DNA of 5,128 bases from NCBI GenBank assembly GCA_003504855.1, contig DNZD01000341.1, forward strand, positions 1 through 5,128. The letters are read 5' to 3'. This document shows, one piece after another, positions 1 through 5,128 of this stretch. The translations under genes were made by a program, and so were the position numbers. Each line of letters starts with the position of its first letter. The first letter of the stretch is position 1. The DNA is from Cytophagales bacterium. Lineage in GTDB: Bacteria; Bacteroidota; Bacteroidia; Cytophagales; Cyclobacteriaceae. The notes beneath the pieces are model-generated. The model was not told the DNA's origin, did no database searches, and saw only the letters and a list, made by a program, of their open reading frames with translations.

Positions 1-1221
1 AACAAGCAGGCTCAGGAAATTGAGCCGAGAATGATTGAATGGCGCCGATTCCTTCATCAAAATCCTGAGTTGTCCAATCGCGAGTTCAAAACCGGCAAAT
101 ACCTCGCTGATTTTCTGAAGAACCTCGGCATGGAAGTACAATATCCGGTAGCAAAGACCGGTGCCGTTGGTATTCTGCGTGGCGGAAAGCCGGGGCCGGT
201 AATCGCATTACGCGCTGATATTGATGGCTTGCCGGTTGTAGAAAGGAATGCATTGCCATTTGCTTCCAGGGAGAAAGGTGTTCAGGGAGGAATTGAAACC
301 GGCGTGATGCATGCCTGTGGTCACGACAGTCATATGGCCATGCTCATGGCAGTGGCAGAGATCCTTTCCAAAAACAAAGCAGACGTAAAGGGCACTATTA
401 AGTTTTTGTTTCAACCTGCTGAGGAGGGCGCACCTGCGGGCGAAGAAGCTGGTGCATACCTCATGATCAAAGAAGGAGTTCTTGAAAACCCCAAGGTGGA
501 TGTAGTGTTTGGTCTTCATATCCAATCCCTTTTGCCCTTGGGCCAATTGGCATACCGCGCCGAAGGTTTGATGGCTGCGGTGGATGGATTCAACATCAAA
601 GTAACCGGCGTAGGCGCTCACGGTGCTACTCCCTGGGATAGTGTTGATCCCATTGTTGTGTCCAGTCAAATTGTCAATGGATTGCAGACTATCGTGAGCC
701 GCCAAACTGAATTAACCAAGGCTCCTGCTGTAATTACGGTGGGCAGTTTGCATGGCGGCGTGAGAAGAAACATCATCCCCGAAGAGGTGAATATGGAAGG
801 CACTATCCGCACGTTTGATCCGGCCATGCAAAAATTGGTGCACGAGAAAATCAAACACACCGCATCCGCTATCGCAGAAGCCTCCGGGGCAAAGGCGGAG
901 ACTGACATTTTGGTTATGTATCCGGTAACTTACAATGATCCGGCGCTGACTTCACTCATGGCACCCAGCCTGGCCAAAGTTTCCCCCACGGTGGTCACGC
1001 AACCGGTAACCATGGCTGAAGACTTTTCCTTCTTTCAGCAAAAAGTGCCCGGGTTCTTTTTTTTCCTCGGTGCCTATCCGGAAGACATGAAACTTACCCG
1101 ACGCCCGGTGCACCACACGGCGGATTTCATGATTGACGAGCGTGCCTTTGTTACCGGCGTCAAGGCACTGCTTACCCTTACGATGGACTACGCCTACCAA
1201 CCCAAATCCGGAAAAAAATAA
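1..1221 (+). CDS. M20D family metallo-amidohydrolase (hippurate/IAA-amino acid hydrolase type), 5' partial
   Basis: This is a zinc- or manganese-type amidohydrolase of peptidase family M20, subfamily D (HipO / ILL2 / N-acyl-amino-acid amidohydrolase group), which cleaves the amide bond of N-acylated amino acids. The frame is open from base 1, and its first ten codons align with residues 28-37 of the downstream paralogue, so the ATG at 31 is internal and the true start is upstream. There are 406 visible residues. Counting from base 1, the di-metal site is complete: Cys106 and His108 in HACGHD, the Glu141-Glu142 pair in QPAEEG (catalytic base plus ligand), His173 in GLHIQ, and His372 in HHTADF. 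RADIDGLP lies near residue 70. The middle part, including a GAHGATPW stretch, corresponds to the dimerisation lid domain. By analogy with its neighbour it probably carries a signal peptide, but that end is not visible. It ends 4 bases before the next gene. The family is certain; the substrate is unknown. Confidence 0.95.
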   Translation, partial: NKQAQEIEPRMIEWRRFLHQNPELSNREFKTGKYLADFLKNLGMEVQYPVAKTGAVGILRGGKPGPVIALRADIDGLPVVERNALPFASREKGVQGGIETGVMHACGHDSHMAMLMAVAEILSKNKADVKGTIKFLFQPAEEGAPAGEEAGAYLMIKEGVLENPKVDVVFGLHIQSLLPLGQLAYRAEGLMAAVDGFNIKVTGVGAHGATPWDSVDPIVVSSQIVNGLQTIVSRQTELTKAPAVITVGSLHGGVRRNIIPEEVNMEGTIRTFDPAMQKLVHEKIKHTASAIAEASGAKAETDILVMYPVTYNDPALTSLMAPSLAKVSPTVVTQPVTMAEDFSFFQQKVPGFFFFLGAYPEDMKLTRRPVHHTADFMIDERAFVTGVKALLTLTMDYAYQPKSGKK

Positions 1222-1225
1222 GACT

Positions 1226-1276
1226 ATGAAAAAACTAATTGCCATCCTCTTTCTCTTACCGTTGGCCTTACAGGCT
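1226..1276 (+). other. Sec signal peptide of the second M20D hydrolase
   Basis: Residues 1-17 have a Lys-Lys N-region, a hydrophobic core rich in Leu, Ile and Phe, and an A-L-Q-A motif fitting signal peptidase I cleavage before Gln18. There is no Cys at the cleavage position, so the enzyme should be soluble in the periplasm or secreted rather than a lipoprotein. The peptide also fixes the start codon at 1226. Confidence 0.85.
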
Positions 1277-2527
1277 CAGGTTAACCCAAAACTGCAGACC
1301 AAATTGGAGCAGGAAGCAGTAGCCATGGAATCAAAAGTAATTGAGTGGCGACGCCATTTTCATGAATTTCCTGAGCTGTCCAACCGCGAAACCAACACCG
1401 GCAAATACATCGCCGATCATTTGCGCTCACTTGGATTAGAGGTTATCTATCCGGTTGCAAAAACAGGGGTTGTGGGAATCCTGAAAGGGCCAAAACCCGG
1501 GCCGGTGATTGCTCTGCGGGCCGACATCGATGCACTCCCGGTAACCGAACGGAACAGCCTTCCTTTCATGTCCAAAGTAAAGACAACATTCAATGGACAA
1601 GAGACTGGCGTGATGCATGCTTGCGGGCATGACTCCCACATTGCTATTCTGATGGCAACGGCGGAGATCCTCGCAAAAAACAAAAGTGAATTACGAGGCA
1701 CCATCAAATTTCTCTTTCAACCCGCAGAAGAAGGGGCACCGGTAGGCGAGGAAGGTGGTGCTAAGTTGATGGTGAAGGAAGGAGTTCTTCTAAATCCGAA
1801 AGTAGATGCTGTATTTGGGTTGCATATTCAATCGATGAGACCGCTGGGTACCATTGGATATAAACCAGGCGGAATCATGGCCGCCGCCGACAATTTTTCC
1901 ATTACGGTGAAGGGAAAGCAGTCACACGGATCTGCTCCATGGATGGGCGTAGACCCGATTGTAATCTCCGCCCAAATCATCAATGGCTTGCAAACGATCA
2001 TCAGCCGTCAAAGTGAATTGACCAAAGAAGCCGCCGTGATCTCGGTAGGAAGAATTCAATCAGGAATCCGGGAAAATATTATTCCCGAAGAGGCTTTCTT
2101 TGCCGGCACCATTCGCACCCTCGATGAAGGCATGCAGGACAAAATTCATGAGAAGATTAAACTTACGGCGACCAAGATTGCCGAGAGTGGCGGAGCTACC
2201 GCCGAAGTAACGATTCGCCGCGGTACGCCCGTTACATATAATGATCCAACCCTGACACCTAAAATGGTAGCCAGCCTTAACAAGGCAGCGGGAGCAAATA
2301 ATGTATTCCTGATTGACGCCACAACAGGAGCCGAAGACTTTGCATACTATCAGAAGGAGGTTCCCGGATTTTTCTTCTTTGTAGGTGCAATGCCCCCCGA
2401 TGCGGATCCGACCAAAGTAGCCTCTCACCATACGCCTGACTTTTATATCGACGAGCGTGGATTTATCACGGGCCTGAAAGCGATGTTGAATGTGGCCGTT
2501 GACTATCTCTACATGCCTCAGAAATAA
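1226..2527 (+). CDS. Exported M20D family metallo-amidohydrolase, complete
   Basis: This 433-residue amidohydrolase belongs to the M20D group (HipO / ILL2-like) and is predicted to hydrolyse N-acyl or N-aroyl amino acids in the periplasm. The frame is open back to an ATG at 1133, but the ATG at 1226 is preferred: it follows the previous stop by 4 bases and begins a textbook signal peptide (MKK, hydrophobic core, cleavage after LQA). The mature enzyme has RADIDALP, then Cys133 and His135 in HACGHD, Glu168-Glu169 in QPAEEG, His200 in GLHIQ, GAEDF, and His402 in HHTPDF. All five expected metal ligands and the catalytic Glu are therefore present. The lid domain holds a KQSHGSAPW stretch. It is a close paralogue of the upstream gene: 58 of 77 residues match over residues 38-114, counted by hand, and the rest aligns with only about a three-residue gap near the C-terminus. 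The upstream sequence is A-rich with no strong Shine-Dalgarno, which is normal in Bacteroidota. The exact substrate cannot be inferred. Confidence 0.95.
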   Translation: MKKLIAILFLLPLALQAQVNPKLQTKLEQEAVAMESKVIEWRRHFHEFPELSNRETNTGKYIADHLRSLGLEVIYPVAKTGVVGILKGPKPGPVIALRADIDALPVTERNSLPFMSKVKTTFNGQETGVMHACGHDSHIAILMATAEILAKNKSELRGTIKFLFQPAEEGAPVGEEGGAKLMVKEGVLLNPKVDAVFGLHIQSMRPLGTIGYKPGGIMAAADNFSITVKGKQSHGSAPWMGVDPIVISAQIINGLQTIISRQSELTKEAAVISVGRIQSGIRENIIPEEAFFAGTIRTLDEGMQDKIHEKIKLTATKIAESGGATAEVTIRRGTPVTYNDPTLTPKMVASLNKAAGANNVFLIDATTGAEDFAYYQKEVPGFFFFVGAMPPDADPTKVASHHTPDFYIDERGFITGLKAMLNVAVDYLYMPQK

Positions 2528-2533
2528 ATCGGA

Positions 2534-3496
2534 ATGACTGAAGGGATACCCAAATTGCTTCGTCAGCGCGGACTGATCGACGAAGATCAGTTTACCCGCA
2601 TGGAGGCAGTAACCTCCGGGAAAATCATTTCGGTATTCTATGAGTTGCGCTCGCTTTTGTACCTGGGCGTATTGCTGTTTTCCGGCGGCGTGGGAATTCT
2701 GGTTTACCAGCACATTGGCGATCTGGGGCATTTGCTCAGCATTATCGGACTTAGCATTCTTGCCCTTGGTTGTTTTATTTATGCTGTTAGAAAGGCGCCG
2801 CCGTATTCAAATGGAACCGTCAAGTCGCCCTCACCATATTATGACTATGTAGTACTATTGGGCTGTTTGGTTTTTATTTCCATTCAGGGCTATCTCCAGT
2901 TTCGATATGGCTGGTTGGACGACAACCTGGGCTCGAGTACATTGTTCACCGCAATCCTTTTTTTTGTTGCGGCTTACCGTTTTGATCATATAGGCGTGTT
3001 ATCATTGGCCATTACGGCACTTGCATCCTTCTGGAGTATTCAGGTATCGCCTCAGAAGTGGACCAGCGGAGACTTTATACAACAGGCCAATCTGCACATT
3101 ACCGCAATCATCTTTTCCGTGGCCCTTGCGCTGGCAGCAGGGGCACTGGACGCACGCGGTATCAAGAAGCACTTTACATTTACATACTTCAATTTCTCTT
3201 TCCTGATTTTCTTTGGCGGCACACTGGCAGCGCTTTTCCTCGAGTCTGACTATATAATTTATGTTCTTTTAACATATGCCGGAAGTGCAGCAGGCTATTG
3301 GGTGGCACGCAAGAACAAATCATTTCTCTTTCTGTTTTACGCGTTTCTTTCGACCTATATCGCAACAACGTACTGGCTGGCGAGGACGATTTTTGAATAC
3401 GAAGAGAGCCTTTGGTTCTATTACTCCATCATTTCCTGTGGAGGATTTGTGTACTTCATCATACGATTTCGCCAACGCTTTTCAACCAGAAAATGA
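2534..3496 (+). CDS. Polytopic membrane protein, DUF2157-like
   Basis: This is a 320-residue integral membrane protein of unknown function. A soluble N-terminus of about 40 residues (helical, charged, with LIDEDQF) precedes about ten hydrophobic segments near residues 41-58, 64-84, 104-121, 134-148, 152-170, 186-204, 217-236, 240-257, 263-282 and 292-311. The protein ends in a basic RFRQRFSTRK tail. The short N-terminal helix followed by LRSLLYLGVLLFSGGVGIL resembles the start of DUF2157 (PF09925) predicted membrane proteins; this is recognition by eye, not a profile match. The ATG at 2534 is the first after the upstream stop, 6 bases away. A later Met at residue 23 is possible but would remove the conserved-looking N-terminal helix. 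The gene is coupled to the next by an ATGA overlap, and both proteins share the same layout. No catalytic motif or transporter signature was seen. Confidence 0.85.
   Translation: MTEGIPKLLRQRGLIDEDQFTRMEAVTSGKIISVFYELRSLLYLGVLLFSGGVGILVYQHIGDLGHLLSIIGLSILALGCFIYAVRKAPPYSNGTVKSPSPYYDYVVLLGCLVFISIQGYLQFRYGWLDDNLGSSTLFTAILFFVAAYRFDHIGVLSLAITALASFWSIQVSPQKWTSGDFIQQANLHITAIIFSVALALAAGALDARGIKKHFTFTYFNFSFLIFFGGTLAALFLESDYIIYVLLTYAGSAAGYWVARKNKSFLFLFYAFLSTYIATTYWLARTIFEYEESLWFYYSIISCGGFVYFIIRFRQRFSTRK
3493..3496 (+). promoter_or_regulatory. ATGA stop/start overlap (translational coupling)
   Basis: The TGA stop of the first membrane protein gene (3494-3496) overlaps the ATG of the second (3493-3495). 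No strong Shine-Dalgarno precedes the ATG, which suits re-initiation by ribosomes finishing the upstream gene and implies similar levels of the two products. The overlap is the main reason for preferring this start to the in-frame ATG at 3412. Confidence 0.75.
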
Positions 3497-4647
3497 AGAG
3501 CGCTTACGATACCGATCAGGTACACAACCTTACTGTATTGCGGGATTCACGCCAATGGATGGAGCACTACTTTATTCGCAAGGAACAATTTGAAAAAATA
3601 GAGGAGGCGTTCAAGAGCCGGCTATACCACCCTAATTTCTTAATCCGCCTGATACTCTTCGTAGCCACCGCATTGGGTTTAATTGGCGTTGCTGGCCTTG
3701 CCATACTCATGGTGAAAGACGTGGGGAGCGACGCACTTCGCGTATTGGCTGTGATTTACGGAATCGTTTCATTTGTTGCCCTTGATAATTGGCTGATTAA
3801 AAAGGACCATTACAAATCAGGAGTAACGGAAGCAGTAATGTTTCAGGCATGCATTTGTATACTGGGGGCCGTAATTGATGAATCTGAATTGACGTTTAGG
3901 GTACTCGCTTTTCTGGTCTTTGCATACACGGCGTTCCGCTACCTTGACTGGATTAGTACTTTGTTGTCGGTTGGATTTTTTGGAGCCACCTTATTTTCAC
4001 TATTGGTGAAATGGGAGAATACGGGGCAGGCGATCATGCCTTTCTTCTTTATGATGGTTTTTAGTGCGTGCTATTTATCCTTGCCGAAAGTCAAAGCACG
4101 TCCTTCCTCATCACCGTGGCACAACAACCTGTGGCTACTTGAAGTGGCATCACTGGTGATTGTATACTTGTCGGGCAACTATTATGTAGTCCGTGAATTG
4201 AGTATTGAAGTAAGCGGGCTTCCATTGCAACCCGGAGAGAATATTCCGCTGAGTTACTTCTTTTATGTGTTCACGGCCGCTGTTCCTGTACTCTATGTTG
4301 TATGGGGGATTAGGGGACACAATAGTACACTCATTCGTGTTGGAGCCTTGTGTACCATACTCTCTGTATTAACTTTTAAAAACTATTTCAGCATTGCACC
4401 TCCGGAAGTTACCCTCACGGTGGCTGGTGCGCTGGTCATTGTGCTGGCCGCTTCATTGCTTCACTACCTTCGCTTGATGCGCCATGGCATTACACGGGAT
4501 AATATCCTGACTGAAAAGTGGGCCTGTGCATCGGTGGAAGGATTTTTGATTTCGCAAACCATGGGGGGCAATGAAATCAAATCAAATAACCACTTCGAAG
4601 GCGGTGGTGGATCATTTGGCGGTGGCGGTGCATCCGGAGATACGTAA
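3493..4647 (+). CDS. Polytopic membrane protein with glycine-rich C-terminal tail
   Basis: This is a 384-residue membrane protein of unknown function. The frame is open to an ATG at 3412, but that would overlap the upstream gene by 85 bases, so the ATG at 3493 in the ATGA junction is chosen. An N-terminal charged helical region of about 48 residues (RKEQFEKIEEAF) leads into about nine or ten hydrophobic segments, near residues 50-74, 81-97, 112-127, 134-149, 153-172, 179-196, 212-230, 251-272, 279-294 and 304-324. A hydrophilic tail of about 60 residues follows and ends in GGGGSFGGGGASGDT. Layout and N-terminal pattern match the preceding protein, suggesting that the two are diverged paralogues forming a hetero-oligomer; this is inference. 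DUF2157- or DUF4401-like membership is possible, because such families are often encoded side by side. The glycine tail resembles the C-termini of TPM/YgcG-type membrane proteins, but no TPM domain is present. Confidence 0.85.
   Translation: MKSAYDTDQVHNLTVLRDSRQWMEHYFIRKEQFEKIEEAFKSRLYHPNFLIRLILFVATALGLIGVAGLAILMVKDVGSDALRVLAVIYGIVSFVALDNWLIKKDHYKSGVTEAVMFQACICILGAVIDESELTFRVLAFLVFAYTAFRYLDWISTLLSVGFFGATLFSLLVKWENTGQAIMPFFFMMVFSACYLSLPKVKARPSSSPWHNNLWLLEVASLVIVYLSGNYYVVRELSIEVSGLPLQPGENIPLSYFFYVFTAAVPVLYVVWGIRGHNSTLIRVGALCTILSVLTFKNYFSIAPPEVTLTVAGALVIVLAASLLHYLRLMRHGITRDNILTEKWACASVEGFLISQTMGGNEIKSNNHFEGGGGSFGGGGASGDT
4602..4644 (+). other. Glycine-rich C-terminal motif (GGGGSFGGGGASG type)
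   Basis: The last 15 residues of the second membrane protein are two GGGG runs separated by Ser-Phe and followed by ASGDT. Similar endings, usually GxW, GxF or GxY rather than GDT, occur on several unrelated bacterial membrane protein families such as YgcG/TPM and DUF2207. The role of this ending is unknown. At DNA level it gives a low-complexity GGC/GGT/GGA stretch. Confidence 0.7.
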
Positions 4648-4664
4648 CAGACTACACTATATAT

Positions 4665-4718
4665 ATGCGATCAATACCCATTATCCTGATTTGCTGTGCG
4701 ATGCTTCCGGCATGGGCA
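4665..4718 (+). other. Sec signal peptide of the AbgB-like hydrolase
   Basis: Residues 1-18 show an Arg in the N-region, a hydrophobic stretch of Ile, Leu, Cys and Met, and an A-W-A motif for signal peptidase I cleavage before Gln19. The two adjacent Cys (residues 10-11) sit inside the hydrophobic core, so a lipoprotein anchor is unlikely. Confidence 0.8.
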
Positions 4719-5128
4719 CAAAAATCCCAAACCAATCCAAATAAAGACTTTGTGATTGCCTCGGTGGACAAGCACCAAAAAGAACTCACGGCCATCAGTG
4801 ACAAAATATGGGCATATGCAGAGACAGCACTCAAGGAATTCAAGTCGTCAAAGGAATTGGCAGACTATGCCGAAGCCCAGGGGTTTCGGGTTAAGCGCGG
4901 TGTTTCAGGAATGCCAACAGCCTTCACAGCCGAGTATGGCTCTGGCAAACCGGTGATTGGTATCATGGGTGAATATGATGCCCTTCCGGGGATTTCGCAG
5001 AAGGCATCACCTGTTCGTGAGGCCCTCGTGGAGGGAGCGGCAGGTCAGGGTTGCGGCCATAATCTTTTTGGTGCAGGTAGTATGGGCGCAGCGCTGGCCA
5101 TTAAAGAACTAATGCAACAAGGTAAACT
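4665..5128 (+). CDS. Exported M20 amidohydrolase, AbgB-like (p-aminobenzoyl-glutamate hydrolase subunit B type), 3' partial
   Basis: The first 154 residues of an M20-family hydrolase are visible before the window ends. The start at 4665 gives a signal peptide cleaved after PAWA, and lies 17 bases after the upstream stop. Features typical of AbgB-like proteins follow in order: an IWAYAETALKEF helix (residues 48-59), GMPTAFTAEYGSGKP (82-96), GEYDALPGISQ (102-112), and a metal-binding GCGHNLFGAG segment with Cys130 and His132. The Glu pair, third ligand and last His lie beyond the edge. In E. coli, AbgA and AbgB together split p-aminobenzoyl-glutamate, a folate breakdown product, in the cytoplasm; this one appears exported, and many AbgB relatives act on other amides, so the substrate is open. 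The residue before GCGH is Gln128, where His is common in relatives; it is not one of the metal ligands known from the ILL2 structure. It is clearly more distant from the two upstream M20D enzymes than they are from each other. Confidence 0.9.
   Translation, partial: MRSIPIILICCAMLPAWAQKSQTNPNKDFVIASVDKHQKELTAISDKIWAYAETALKEFKSSKELADYAEAQGFRVKRGVSGMPTAFTAEYGSGKPVIGIMGEYDALPGISQKASPVREALVEGAAGQGCGHNLFGAGSMGAALAIKELMQQGK

Larger units (their letters stand above)
1..2527 (+). repeat. Tandem gene duplication of two M20D hydrolases
   Basis: The two adjacent reading frames encode proteins that align from residue 1 of the visible first copy to the end of the second, with a constant 27-residue offset up to the third metal-binding His. 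Exact nucleotide identity is broken into short runs, for example the shared 14-base stretch at 301-314 and 1607-1620. The duplication is therefore old and both copies are maintained as proteins rather than being a recent DNA repeat. Confidence 0.85.

Noticed and set aside
208..705. Antisense open frame of 165 codons within the first hydrolase
   Set aside because: It lies entirely inside a conserved M20D coding region and shows no domain, signal peptide or plausible neighbour.
1057..1064. Run of eight T, a possible frameshift or slippage site
   Set aside because: The frame continues intact through a Phe-rich PGFFFFLG segment that is matched in the paralogue (PGFFFFVG), so it is ordinary coding sequence.
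1133..1225. Upstream in-frame extension of the second hydrolase starting at 1133
   Set aside because: It overlaps the conserved C-terminus of the first hydrolase by 89 bases, and the added residues would bury a clear signal peptide that starts at 1226.
2060..2731. Long antisense open frame of 223 codons across the end of the second hydrolase and the start of the membrane gene
   Set aside because: It spans two well-supported genes on the opposite strand, its translation is rich in Cys, His and Arg with no recognisable domain, and it is explained as a shadow of sense-strand codon use.
3412..3492. Upstream in-frame extension of the second membrane protein starting at 3412
   Set aside because: It overlaps coding sequence of the previous gene, and the ATGA junction at 3493 is a far more usual arrangement.
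4648..4664. AT-rich ACTATATATATG as a possible promoter before the AbgB-like gene
   Set aside because: Only 17 bases separate the genes, there is no TAnnTTTG-type -7 element or paired -33 element, and a dinucleotide AT run alone is not enough.
4680..4700. Possible lipobox at the two Cys in the AbgB-like signal peptide
   Set aside because: The Cys residues fall in the middle of the hydrophobic core at residues 10-11, the preceding residues do not fit the usual lipobox, and a good AWA signal peptidase I site follows.

Overview
The window is a compact, single-strand gene cluster, all on the + strand. It probably comes from a member of the Bacteroidota, perhaps a Cytophagales- or Chitinophagales-type organism. 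This rests on short signal peptides ending in ...LQA|Q and ...AWA|Q, start codons without strong Shine-Dalgarno sequences, base composition near half G+C by eye, and the style of the secreted M20 amidohydrolases. The taxonomic call is inference and no marker gene is present.

Layout: (1) 1-1221 is an M20D-type metallo-amidohydrolase whose start lies upstream of the window. (2) 1226-2527 is a complete, closely related M20D amidohydrolase with a clear signal peptide; genes 1 and 2 are tandem duplicates separated by 4 bases. (3) 2534-3496 is a membrane protein with about ten hydrophobic segments that resembles the DUF2157 family. (4) 3493-4647 is a second polytopic membrane protein, joined to the first by an ATGA stop/start overlap and ending in a glycine-rich tail. 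(5) 4665 to the window edge is the N-terminal part of a third, more distant M20 enzyme of the AbgB (p-aminobenzoyl-glutamate hydrolase subunit B) type, also with a signal peptide.

The gaps between genes are 4, 6, -4 and 17 bases. There is no room for a normal promoter and no terminator hairpin, so the five genes look like one transcription unit whose ends are both outside the window. The simplest reading is an exported amide-hydrolysing set: three M20 enzymes that cleave N-acyl or N-aroyl amino acids, or similar amides, outside the cytoplasm, with two membrane proteins of unknown function encoded between them. Whether the membrane pair works with the hydrolases cannot be told from sequence alone. 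No RNA gene, mobile element, CRISPR array, attachment site or origin was seen, and no stretch over 20 bases lacks a gene.
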